Source of the DNA: Marisa cornuarietis
Lineage: Eukaryota > Mollusca > Gastropoda > Architaenioglossa > Ampullariidae
DNA: 64,000 nt
Assembly: GCA_004794655.1 (NCBI GenBank)
Contig: SMMW01000056.1
Location: forward strand, 3,811,001-3,875,000
Direction of reading: 5' to 3'
Positions 49,826 through 61,368 of this stretch are shown piece after piece (positions within the stretch are counted from its first letter, which is position 1; every line of letters begins with the position of its first letter). The translations under genes and the position numbers were made by a program. Under the pieces are notes generated by a model. That model was not told the origin of the DNA, did no database searches, and was given only the letters and a program-made list of their open reading frames with translations.

Positions 49826-52506
49826 CAAGACATCTGGTAGAGAGGATAGACATCTGGTATAGAGACGACAGACATCTGGTATAGAGACGACAGACATAAG
49901 TAGAGAGGACAGACATTTGGTATAGAGACGACAGACATCTGGTATAGAGACGACAGACATAAGTAGAGAGGACAGACATTTGGTATAGAGACGACAGACA
50001 TCTGGTATAGAGAGGACAGACATTTGGTATAGAGACGACAGAATCTGGTATAGAGACAGACATCTGACACAGACATAAGTAGAGAGGACAGACATTTGGT
50101 ATAGAGACGACAGACATCTGGTATAGAGAGGACAGACATTTGGTATAGAGACGACAGACATCTGGTATAGAGACGACAGACATAAGTAAAGAGGACAGAC
50201 ATTTGGTATAGAGAGGACAGACATCTGGTATAGAGAGGACAGACATCTGGTGTAGAGACGACAGACATAAGTAGAGAGGATAGACATCTGGTATAGAGAC
50301 GACAGACATCTGGTATAGAGACGACAGACATCTGGTATAGAGACGACAGACATCTGGTATAGAGACGACAGACATCTGGTATAGAGACGACAGACATAAG
50401 TAGAGAGGACAGACATTTGGTATAGAGACGACAGACATCTGGTATAGAGACGACAGACATAAGTAGAGAGGACAGACATTTGGTATAGAGACGACAGACA
50501 TCTGGTATAGAGAGGACAGACATTTGGTATAGAGACGACAGAATCTGGTATAGAGAGGACAGACATCTGGTATAGAGACGACAGACATAAGTAGAGACGA
50601 CAGACATTTGGTATAGAGACGACAGACATCTGGTATAGAGAGGACAGACATTTGGTATAGAGACGACAGACATCTGGTATAGAGAGGACAGACATCTGGT
50701 ATAGAGAGGACAGACATCTGGTATAGAGACGACAGACATCTGGTATAGAGAGGACAGACATCTGTTATAGAGACGACAGACATCTGGTATAGAGACGACA
50801 GACATCTGGTATAGAGACGACAGACATAAGTAAAGAGGACAGACATTTGGTATAGAGAGGACAGACATCTGGTATAGAGAGGACAGACATCTGGTGTAGA
50901 GACGACAGACATAAGTAGATAGGACAGAGATTTGGTATAGAGACGACAGACATCTGGTATAGAGAGGACAGACATATGGTATAGAGACGACAGACATAAG
51001 TAGAGAGGACAGACATCTGGTATAGAGACGACAGACATCTGGTATAGAGACGACAGACATAAGTAGAGAGGACAGACATTTGGTATAGAGACGACAGACA
51101 TCTGGTATAGAGAGGACAGACATAAGTAGAGAGGACAGACATTTGGTATAGAGACGACAGACATCTGGTATAGAGAGGACAGACATAAGTAGAGAGGACA
51201 AACATCTGGTGTAGAGACGACAGACATAAGTAGAGAGGACAGTCATTTGGTATAGAGACGACAGACATAAGTAGAGAGGACAGACATCTGGTATAGAGAC
51301 GACAGACATAAGTAGAGGACAGACATTTGGTATAGAGACGACAGACATCTGGTATAGAGAGGACAGACATCTGGTGTAGAGACGACAGACATAAGTAGAT
51401 AGGACAGAGATTTGGTATAGAGACGACAGACATCTGGTATAGAGAGGACAGACATATGGTATAGAGACGACAGACATAAGTAGAGAGGACAGACATCTGG
51501 TATAGAGACGACAGACATCTGGTATAGAGACGACAGACATAAGTAGAGAGGACAGACATTTGGTATAGAGACGACAGACATCTGGTATAGAGAGGACAGA
51601 CATAAGTAGAGAGGACAGACATTTGGTATAGAGAGGACAAACATCTGGTGTAGAGACGAGAGACATAAGTAGAGAGGACAGACATCTGGTATAGAGACGA
51701 CAGACATAAGTAGAGGACAGACATTCGGTATAGAGACGACAGACATCTGGTGTAGAGACGACAGACATAAGTAGATAGGACAGAGATTTGGTATAGAGAC
51801 GACAGACATCTGGTATAGAGACGACAGACATAAGTAGAGAGGACAGACATTTGGTATAGAGACGACAGACATCTGGTATAGAGACGACAGACATAAGTAG
51901 AGAGGACAGACATTTGGTATAGAGACGACAGACATCTGGTATAGAGAGGACAGACATAAGTAGAGAGGACAGACATTTGGTATAGAGAGGACAAACATCT
52001 GGTGTAGAGACGACAGACATAAGTAGAGAGGACAGTCATTTGGTATAGAGACGACAGACATAAGTAGAGACGACAGACATCTGGTATAGAGACGACAGAC
52101 ATAAGTAGAGGACAGACATTTGGTATAGAGACGACAGACATCTGGTATAGAGAGGACAGACATTTGGTATAGAGACGACAGACATCTGGTATAGAGAGGA
52201 CAGACATCTGGTATAGAGACGACAGACAGAAGTAGAGAGGACAGACATTTGATATAGAGACGACAGACATGTGGTATAGAGAGGACAGACATCTGGTATA
52301 GAGACGACAGACATCTGGTGTAGAGACGTCAGACATAAGAAGAGAGGACAGACATTTGGTATAGAGATGACAGACATCTGGTATAGAGACGACAGACATA
52401 AGTAGAGAGGACAGACATCTGGTATAGAGAGGACAGACATCTGGTATAGAGACGACAGACATCTGGTATAGAGACGACAGACATAAGTATAGAGGACAGA
52501 CAAGTA
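49826..52506. repeat. 2.7-kb minisatellite of interleaved 22-bp and 19-bp units
   Basis: Units are 'acagacatctggtatagaga' plus cg or gg (22 bp, with TTTGG variants) and acagacataagtagagagg (19 bp), repeated over a hundred times in irregular order. Two 22s plus one 19 make 63 bp, divisible by three. On the minus strand the array has almost no stop codons, so several overlapping frames of 160-731 codons appear, all reading MSVVSIPDVCPLYLC-like repeats. No start context, splice signal or flanking domain supports translation. Confidence 0.95.
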
Positions 52507-52603
52507 TAAACAAAAGGAAGTCAAAATGAAATTTTCTATGCAGGATACAATTTCTGAACATTACGATAGGTTCACAAAAATTCTTGTAAGAATGTGAATA
52601 TTA

Positions 52604-52822
52604 CAATATCAGAGTTTGTATCTGTCAGTGAGAATGTTAATATCAGAGTTTGTATCGGTCAGTGAGAATGTTAATATCAGAGTTTGTATCTGTCAGTGAG
52701 AATGTGAATATTGGATTATATCAGAGTTTGTATCTGTCAGTGAGAATGTGAATATTGGATTATATCAGAGTTTGTATCTGTCAGTGAGAATGTGAATATT
52801 AGATTATATCAGAGTTTGTATG
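52604..52822. repeat. Tandem repeat 'tatcagagtttgtatctgtc', about five copies
   Basis: Units of roughly 34-46 bp that differ by presence of 'ggattata'. The last unit ends about 10 bases before the astacin stop codon, so its 3' UTR is largely this repeat. Confidence 0.88.
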
Positions 52823-52832
52823 TCAGTGTCTG

Positions 52833-53364
52833 TTATCCACGGCATGTGTTACAAGATCTCGCGCAATACATCCTCATGTACCGCCGATTAGAAGTGCACT
52901 CCCCTAGTTGAGCCCAGGTGGCGCAGTTGCCGGTGGTGTCCAGGTCTTGACAGGTGGACAACCTGGCGGAGGTGGGCCCACACACCTGGCAGGACAGCTT
53001 GCAGTGCGACAGCATGTAGTTGGGGTTGCGCGTGCACTCCCCGCGTGCAGCCCACGTGCGACAGTTGCCGGAGGTGTCCAGGTCCTGACAGGCAGGCGGC
53101 GGGGCTGTGGAAGATCCTGTGCACACCTTGCACGACCTCTTGCAGTAAACCAACATGTAGTCTGGGTTCACCACACACTCTCCCTGAGAGGCCCACACCC
53201 CGCAGCTCCCGGATGTGTCCAGGTCCTGACACTGGGGGGGACCAGTTTTGTTTTGTGAGGACCCTGTACATCAGTCAATGTTGTCTTTGATCAGGTGACG
53301 ATCCCAAGAGTAGTTCCCCTTGTGCTCATGATTAGCACTCACTTGATTTTACTTTCTCGGACTG

Positions 53365-53442
<78 letters not shown>

Positions 53443-54657
53443 CTAAAGACTAGTCCATTAAAGTTTGTCAGTTCGGTCAGACCTATCAACTGACATCAAC
53501 TGTTGATATTTCTGTGGATGTGGTGCATTACCTGCGCACTTGTTGCAGGACTTCTTGCAGTAGGGCAGCATGTAGGCGGGGTTCTTCTCACATTCCCCGG
53601 CGGCGGCCCACGAGGCGCAATGCTTGTTGCGGTCGACACACGCTGCACCGCACATTTCCAAAAATGGGGATTATTTCCACAAATGTGTAATAGAAACACA
53701 AAATATTTCTTTCTATAAAGTAGAAACCTACATTACGAACCAAAACAATTTTTATAACAAAAAAGACTGAAGAGAAATTTTTTTTTTTTAGTTTACCAGT
53801 AAGAACATTTTGTTTCTACCGAGTGTCGAACCAATGACCTCCCACATGTCAATCGGAGGAGACTACCCTACCGAAACTAATCTTGTGTAAACAGTCCTCA
53901 GTATTATTGACTAGCATGTTTCACATAATACCATGCGGTCATGAAAGGGAAATAATCATACCGGTGACCCCGCCCACATCAGGACCAGTACCATTGCCGC
54001 CGCCAGTCCCGTTGCACAACTTGTAGGGTGAGCCAGGACACCAGCACGTGCAGTCTTTGCCCACAAAGCCCTCGCCAGGACAGTTGGTGTCCCGCTTGGT
54101 GCAGCTGGCGGCTGGAAGATCAAAGAGATGAGAAGAGAGGAGTTGATCGTTAGAGTCAGTCTCACCAGTGGAAATGTTCGAGAAATGTGTGCGTGTACAC
54201 AGTTAGTTACAAGATTGTGTACTAAACTCTAAGTCCACGGTTGTTGTCCATGTCCACCATTCGATGAATTATGTCAACACATTATCTTAAATTCCAGTTA
54301 TTTAAAAAAACTCTTTTAAAAAGTTATTTTTTATGGAGTGTGAAGGTGGAGGTTGCAGCTGTTATTTGATGTGTATGGGTGTGGTCCGTGTACATCTCTT
54401 CCTGTGTGCCTACCCTTGGCGCACGGGTACATTTTGTTCATGGTCTTGATGTCCCGGAAACTCAGTCCGTTCTGGTTGCCGATGATGTCCTGGTACTGTA
54501 CCTCGCTGGTCTTGATGGTGATGCCCCCGTTGATGGAGAAGGCCTGGCAGGTGGAAATGCATTAGTGGCAGACATAAGTCGGTCTCTTTACTCTTTGGTC
54601 CAGATTTTACTACATGTATAAAAGATGTTGAAGGGGTGCTTACTCAAAGTCCTCCGT

Positions 54658-54720
<63 letters not shown>

Positions 54721-55251
54721 TAAGAGAGAGAGATAAAGAGGGTTTGTATGAAATTTTGTGTGCGTTTAAGTTTGCGCTTGTGTCTATAATCCACGAAGCC
54801 AAGAACCACCAAGAAGGAGACAAAGAAAGAAAGTTACAGAAAAAGTTACGGATACAAAAAGTTACAGATGACTGGTTGCCGATAAAGAAGAGGTGGAGCT
54901 ATCATCAGAAAGCCATGTTTGGTGGCCACTAGTCCATGGACCATGTTTGTCTTGTCGGGAATCCAGCCACTGGTCACTCACTGTCTTGCCATAGTGCATG
55001 ATGCTGTAGTAGTCGTAGGGGATGTTGTAGTTCTCGATGACAGTCCACGTGTACTTCTGGAAGTTGAAGTACATGCTGGGCGAGATGTTGCCGCGGACGA
55101 CAGTCACGTAGGTGTCACGGTCGGGCCTCGTCTGCTCGTGGTTCAAACCCAGCGCGTGGCCCACCTCGTGGATGACGATCTTCTTCTGAAACCACGTGAC
55201 CACAGAGAAACATAGGTAGAGTCCAGGGGCCAGTTGCTTGCGTGCGTGCGC

Positions 55252-55303
<52 letters not shown>

Positions 55304-56610
55304 TAACATGCCTGTATTTCTCTATCCTGAGAGAAATATTTGTTTTGACAGTTGCCATATGCTTTTTTTCCCCTTACACACCGAAAGGTTAGGTATGGTG
55401 ACATCAGAGCTGACAGCTACTCTCCGACCAATTATCTCGCACATCGCCGCACAAGACTCAGTCATGTGAGGTTTGGTTATTGTGTACTAATGTCAAACAT
55501 CTACAATTACAACTCGTGCCTGTAGCTGCTTCTATATGCCACGTGGTGGGCTACTGATTGACCAAGATGTCATTATTCAGCGCTGACAGCAGGAATGTGA
55601 AAACTGCTCTCATTATGGCCGCTCCTGTCTGTTGCTTAATGAACTGTGGGGTGGCTGAAACAAGTTGTTGTCTGATTGTTGAATGATGATGTGACAAGCT
55701 GAAGGAGATAACACCTGGGGTGGGAGGAAGACTCACCACACGGCATCCAGCAGCCAGACCCACCTCCTGTATGCCGCCAACCATACCCACACGGGAGTAA
55801 CAGCTGTTGAAACATGAACATGCATTTCGTCTGCATTAATGACGAGGTTGGGGGAAAAATACAGGAAGAAAATAAAACCGGATAGAAAAATGAAAGAAAC
55901 AAGCATGAATGAATGGAAAAACAAACAAAGGAAGAAAGAGGGAAGAAAGAAGAAGTAGCTAGCCAGAAGAGGACGCGTATAAACTAATTTGTGTTCACTT
56001 AGGCCATCAGTCTCTCGAATAAAACTTAGAAACTGTGGAAATTAATGAGGGTTCAATGTCGTAGGAAGATGCTCAGCCTCGGGATGGGGAAGTAGAGGCA
56101 CCCTCCATGCTCACATTCCTGCCTCCTAAGTATCTTTTGTCAGGAGGCTGCTCCCTTTGCCTCCCAGGTTCCTGCACCACTTTGCCTAAAGACACTTCCA
56201 CTCGTCCACTCACTACCTCACTCACCCTCCCCCGTTCTCGAAGCGAACTCTGTTCTTGTCGCTGGCAATGGCGCGCCGAAAGGTGAGACAGGTGTAGCGA
56301 CTCCAGTCACGCAGCGCCTCCTCTATCTGAGACACCTCACCTGGGGCTGTGGACACAATCAACAATCTGCTGTTGTTTCAAATAAAAATGTATTATCGAA
56401 CAATAATAATAATAAAAAAACAAAATGTTTCCCCTGGGGTTTGAACCCAGGACCTTCCGCGTGTGAAGCGGACGTGATAACCACTACACTACGGAAACTT
56501 CTGGCTGGACGGCGTCTATCTGTTCGTCATTTCACTACGAGTTTCTGTCGTGACCTGTCGTGACAGCAAGTAATTATTCTTAGAGTTTCTCTTGCTGCTA
56601 TTACAAATAC

Positions 56611-56663
<53 letters not shown>

Positions 56664-59601
56664 TCATTATCTCTTATGGGAAAATGATTATGACACCGGC
56701 TGTATGGAGCTAATGGAGATAAATTATTTCCATGAAGACGAGTCCAAATTGCTGGTTATGTATGTAATTATAGCCCCTGTAGCCTGTACCAGACAGACCG
56801 CCATTTGCAAGAGGCTGTGGCAAGGATGGAATTAATAGCTTATTATGTTCTGTTGCATTGTTCTTGTATTACTTAAGTCTTTTCGGATAATCAACAAGCG
56901 CACAAGATTAGCAAAGTTTTCTATTTTTCTTTGACTTGCACATATTCGGGGGATGCTCGGTAGCAATCGACTGTAGCATGACCGTGACCCTCTGGATTCC
57001 ACTAACTGAATGAATTTCTACTGAGCTGAGCCTCTAACAATGTATGAATAGAGTGGTACCTCGAGTTACGAGCTGCTCCATATATATGAGCATTTCGAGT
57101 TACGAGCAGCGGCTCGAGCAACATTTCTGCCGAAAGTGAAAGTGCAAGTGCAGTTTTGTTTAAAGTGTAAGAAAGTGATGTATCTACGCTTCGTTCTGTG
57201 CCAGTATACCTTCCTTTCTTCCTTCCTCCCTCTCTCATCAGCCGCTCTCCGTTAGCCGCGCTCATCTGTCGCCAAAGTAAAATTACAGAACCCGTATTTT
57301 ATATATTTTTCTTACTGCCTTTTTGTACGTTTTTCTTTTATTTATTTATTTTATTGTGTAATTTGAAGATTAACGTTTAAGTTTGCTAATTAATGTATTT
57401 TTTCCTTCGAGTTACGAGCATTTCTAGCTACGAGCACGGCGCTGGAACGAATAAAATTCGAAGTACCACTGTAGTCTGTAGAGTTCCCCTAACACCTGCA
57501 AATAAATTATCGAAAAAAAAATGTCATGATGTTTCCGCTGGGACTCGAACCCAGGACCTTCTACACTACGGAAACCCCTGTGGAGGAGTTGCTGCCCTAT
57601 AGTTACTAATCATAGAAGTAGATTGAGGCTAAAGTGTAACTTTTACCAATTGTCCGATGTCTGTTTGGAAAGACTGCATAAAAAGCGATCAAGTATCACG
57701 TGACCATATGGGCGTGTGGATGAGACTGGGCGAGTGTCAGCAGCACTTACAGAAGGTGTAGGGGGCGATCTCGTAGGGCACCACCCGGTCACTCCAGCGG
57801 TGTCCCCCTGCTCCCTCCTTAATGGCCTCCCGCTTGGCTGACCCACCCGACCCCGAGCGGTCAGCGGCACTGTCCACACAATGACACAGGGTACAGCCCC
57901 TCTCTCACCTGTCCGACTACAGTTACTGCAGGTGTACTACTTGTGCTTTACGATATCGACACTACACACAAACTGACATGACTTTAAATGTATTTATAGA
58001 TTTTAATTAATATTATCTTGTGACTTATGTGGATCATGTCAGTCTCCATACTTACATGGCGGTCTGTATGGCGTTCCATTGTTCTCGGCTGTACAGCATG
58101 TCCATCTCCACCTTCACGTCACCGTTGTCCATGTCGTAGAAAAACTCGAACTCGCGGCCTGACAGCAACACCCGGCATGACAATCAACATGACACACGAC
58201 TGACACATTAGATCAGCATAACACAGTACTGACACATTATGGTCAACACAACACACTGCTGACACATAACAATCAACAAGACACACGACTGACACATTAT
58301 GATCAACACAACACACTACTGACACATTAGATCAGCATAACACAGTACTGACACATTATGATCAACACAACACATTGCTGAGACATAACAATGAACAAGA
58401 CACACGACTGACACATTATGATCAACACAACACACTGCTGAGACATAACATTCAAAACAACACACTGCTAAGACATAACAATGAACATGACACACGACTG
58501 ACACATTATGATCAACACAACACACTGCTGAGACATAACAATCAACACAACACACTGCTAAGACATAACAATGAACATGACACACGACTGACACATTATG
58601 ATCAACACAACACACTGCTGACACATGGTGACCTCAAGTGCGGCTATTTATGGCAGGATTGTAATGTTCACATCCCATGCCATGTTGAAGGAGAGACATC
58701 CCAAATAAAGACATGCTGATTGTGTTTTGTGAGATCCTACTCTTCTTTTTTTCTATGTGTGCTTATAGCGGATATTTGTTACCCAGAACTTGTTATTTGT
58801 AAAATTTGTAAAAAAAAAAAAGAAGAAAAGAATACAATATGAAAATTGAAAACACCACTAAGAGAATCATCAAGATGAAAGTAAAGTTCTCATCGTTTCT
58901 GAATCGCTTACTTTTTTCATCTTCTGCTTTATTTTCGATTTCATGGAATTCAGTTCTTTGCGCTCAAATTACGGTCCAGGGGAAGTAACCTCAGTACTGA
59001 AGATTAAGACTTGCCCTCGAGGGGTAAAAAAAAAAAGCTGTTTCTGACTGAAGGCCATTCTTTCCACCACTTCCCGCCCCCACCATGCTGAGGTGTCTGT
59101 CAGGTTCATATACACCACGGGAATGACTAGTATACTAACACCTAGGGACTAGCAGACTAACACCTAGGGACTAGCACACTAACACCGAGGGACTAGCAGA
59201 CTAACACCGAAGGACTAGCACACTAACACCGAGTAGACTAACACCGAGAGACTAGCAGACTAACACCGAGAGACTAGCAGACTAACACCGAGGGACTAGC
59301 AGACTAACACCGAGGGACTAGCAGACTAACACCGAGGTACTCACTGGAGTTAGCAGCTTCGGCGATGATGGAGTCAATAGTTGTGGCAGAGATAAATGAG
59401 CTGAAGTCGACCACGGCAGCCTGGGAATAATCGAGCAGACAAATAAAAACATTTTAAAAACGAATTTGTTAGATTATCATGTTCGAAACTTTGCGTTCTG
59501 TCTACCTGCCTCGTTGTCTGTGTGTCTGTTTCTGTGTTCAAACTCCGCTCACCTGCACGAATACTCACCACTGTTAACAGAACGAGGCACAAAGCAGCCA
59601 T
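52833..59601 (-). CDS. Astacin-family zinc metalloprotease with four ShKT modules
   Basis: Eleven exons: 59569-59601, 59345-59420, 58056-58158, 57751-57869, 56226-56346, 55737-55803, 54982-55185, 54414-54543, 53962-54111, 53532-53642 and 52833-53263. CDS is 1545 nt (514 residues), with all phases compatible. Signal peptide MAALCLVLLTV; prodomain with a Gly-Asp (NGDVKV) that may be the aspartate switch; likely cleavage after AKR; mature start RWSDRVVPYEI. The zinc-binding/catalytic motif is HEVGHALGLNHEQTRPDRD (His179, Glu180, His183, His189) and the Met-turn is SIMHYG (Met236). Cysteines fit astacin: RYTCLTF, CYSRVGMVGG, AGC, YPC. Exon 9 encodes a Cys-rich EGF-like module and a Gly-rich linker. 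Exon 10 holds one ShKT domain and exon 11 three. Secreted endopeptidase; substrate unknown. Astacin-ShKT proteins act in matrix processing, hatching or digestion in other animals. Exon 5 has two in-frame acceptors 6 nt apart. Confidence 0.92.
53366..53441. repeat. (CA)n microsatellite in astacin intron 10
   Basis: About 38 units between exons 10 and 11. Confidence 0.97.
54660..54719. repeat. (TG)n microsatellite in astacin intron 7
   Basis: About 29 units between exons 7 and 8. Confidence 0.97.
55253..55299. repeat. (TG)n microsatellite in astacin intron 6
   Basis: About 23 units, some 70 bases upstream (in gene sense) of the acceptor of exon 7. Confidence 0.96.
56426..56498 (-). tRNA. tRNA-Val (anticodon CAC)
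   Basis: 73 nt. The acceptor stem GTTTCCG pairs with the 3' end, discriminator A. The D-arm region contains TAGTGGTTA, the anticodon stem is CCGC/GCGG with loop TTCACAC (anticodon CAC), and the T arm is GGTTCAAACCC. No intron and no encoded CCA. It lies in intron 4 of the astacin gene, same strand. Confidence 0.93.
56610..56662. repeat. (GAT)n microsatellite in astacin intron 4
   Basis: About 17 units. Confidence 0.96.
57051..57471. mobile_element. MITE-like element with TA target duplication
   Basis: 421 bp bounded by inverted ends: left gAGTGGTACCTCGAGTT, right (reversed) CAGTGGTACTTCGAATT. TA is on both sides (57049-57050 and 57472-57473). Internal 'cgagttacgagc' copies occur near each end. 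Termini of the CAGTGGTACCTCG kind with TA duplications are typical of pogo/Tigger-type relatives. No transposase frame is present. It lies in astacin intron 4. Confidence 0.75.
57530..57575 (-). pseudogene. tRNA-Val relic lacking the D and anticodon arms
   Basis: 46 nt with the first 15 bases (GTTTCCGTAGTGTAG) joined directly to the variable/T-arm end (AAGGTCCTGGGTTCGAGTCC). The D-arm remainder and the whole anticodon arm are missing. Both halves of the acceptor stem remain perfect. Confidence 0.85.
58185..58627. repeat. Minisatellite, about 60-bp unit, in astacin intron 2
   Basis: Repeats of 'gacacattatgatcaacaca' with 'acacactgctgagacataac', about seven units with variants. Cys/Val-rich frames on the minus strand and His/Asn-rich frames on the plus strand come from the repeat. 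Confidence 0.92.
59115..59339. repeat. 22-bp minisatellite touching the astacin exon 2 donor
   Basis: About ten units of 'gactagcagactaacaccga' plus gg. The last unit ends within the intron's first bases (GTGAGTACCTCGGTG on the minus strand). Confidence 0.92.
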
Positions 59602-61295
59602 TATTGTTCTTGATATCCTTGTGAACTGTATCAATAACTCATCTGTCAGCAAAACAACAGCGTCGACCCCCCCTTACACTTGTTATCACGCGTGTTATCG
59701 TCTGACGAGTCAGGAAACGTTAGAGACAACGACAGCCACAACGCACGCACCACCACCACCGTCCTCACCCTGCAGTTGGCTGACAGCTCTGGCACCGCTG
59801 CCTCGCTCTGAGCAGATCTCACTTGGACAAGACTTATCTTTCAGCCGCGAGAAATTAATTCATTAGTCCTCAGTCATTTCCTCACCTCGCACGTGTAGTT
59901 CACTCTGTTCTTTCTGCCATCGGAATTAATTCTGTGCACTTACGCACGTGGGGAAATGTCAGGTTACTTGACAATTATTGGGATCAATCGTAAACAGCTT
60001 TTAATAATTATGTATGAAGGAATTTGTTAATGAGAAGAGATAGGAATGATTACAAAGGATGGAACTGGCCATTAATTACAATTATAGAGGAAAAAATGTT
60101 ACCTCGCTTGGAAGTAGCCGCCGGCAAAATATCGGGTCAAGTACTACAGACATTCAAACTACCTACTTGCTACAGTCGAACTCTCTCTGAAAACATATCT
60201 GCTCACAAAGTACTATCCCTGAATTACTATCATGAACTCCCTGTCAATACTGTTTGTCATGCTAACCATCATGTAATGACTCCATCTGTTATCTTTATGT
60301 TATTCAATGTGACTATACGTATCTCACCCTCCACTGTCTGTTATCTTTATGTTATTCAATGTGACTATACGTATCTCACCCTCCACTGTCTGTTATCTTT
60401 ATGTTGTTCAATGTGACTATACGTATCTCACCCTCCACTGTCTGTTATCTTTATGTTGTTCAATGTGACTATACGTATCTCACCCTCCACTGTCTGTTAT
60501 CTTTATGTTGTTCAATGTGACTATACGTATCTCACCCTCCACTGTCTGTTATCTTTATGTTGTTCAATGTGACTATACGTATCTCACCCTCCACTGTCTG
60601 TTATCTTTATGTTGTTCAATGTGACTATACGTATCTCACCCTCCACTGTCTGTTATCTTTATGTTGTTCAAGTGAAAGAAGAAATGGTCGATAACCGTCG
60701 ACATACTTCTCCCCCTGTTGCCCCCTCCACTTCCCAGTTGTAGCCCCTTAAGCCCTGTTTGAGTGAGAGCCGCTTTATTAACTAAAGCTAGCGGCTAATG
60801 GAGTCTCCGCCCGACTGTTTCATCTTGCTCACGTCTGCCTTCATCTGCATCAGTCAGTCTTGTCGTCAGTCAGTGGTGTAGGTTGCCATGGGTGTTGAGC
60901 GCTCAACGACCTTCAACATAAAATTTAGGGGGGGGGAATTCACCGGAATTTTTTAAAACTGAAATTCTAAATCCGATTGGTAAAAAGGAGATGGAATACA
61001 TTAGAACAACATAAAGCAGTGGCATAGGAACAGGGCGAGGATGAGATGGAGGGGTGGGGGGCATAAGAATCAATGTCAACGTCGTTCACTGTCAACATGG
61101 AGTCCCCCCCCCCTCTCCAAATCCGAGCATCTTCCTTCTTCACTGGAAAGTACAAAATCATAAGCAGCCACAATAATGTCGACAGCAGCGAAGGCAACAA
61201 CAACAACAACAACAACAACAGCAACAATGCCGCGGAGTGAGAAATGAGTTGCTGTCTACGAAACACTTCAATAAAACACTCGCCATATGTCAACT
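59602..61295. other. 5' flank of the astacin gene and intergenic sequence
   Basis: No gene seen. A 52-bp tandem repeat occupies 60288-60670, and a (CAA)n tract lies at 61197-61220. No clear TATA element was found upstream of the astacin start codon. Confidence 0.5.
60288..60670. repeat. 52-bp tandem repeat, about seven copies
   Basis: Unit begins tgttatctttatgttgttca. The first copies have 'gttattca' where later ones have 'gttgttca', so the array grew from the right-hand variant. Confidence 0.93.
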
Positions 61296-61368
61296 GTTTC
61301 CGTAGTGTAGTGGTTATCACATCCGCCTAACACGCGGAAGGTCCTGGGTTCGATACCCAGCGAAAACA
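61296..61368 (+). tRNA. tRNA-Val (anticodon AAC), one acceptor-stem mismatch
   Basis: 73 nt, nearly identical to the genes at 63824 and 56426. The anticodon loop is CTAACAC (AAC). The acceptor 3' strand reads CGAAAAC in place of CGGAAAC, giving a C-A mismatch at the fifth pair. T arm GGTTCGATACC. It could be a functional variant or an early pseudogene. Confidence 0.8.

Noticed and set aside
49826..52506. CRISPR-like regular repeats
   Set aside because: There are no unique spacers. Units are contiguous and variable, and the genome is clearly eukaryotic.
49746..52561. Several overlapping minus-strand frames of 160-731 codons
   Set aside because: They are frames of one 22/19-bp minisatellite and give the same repeated peptide in all registers, with no flanking domain, splice signal or start context.
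58316..58719. Cys/Val/His-rich frames near 58.3-58.7 kb
   Set aside because: Translations of the 60-bp minisatellite in astacin intron 2.
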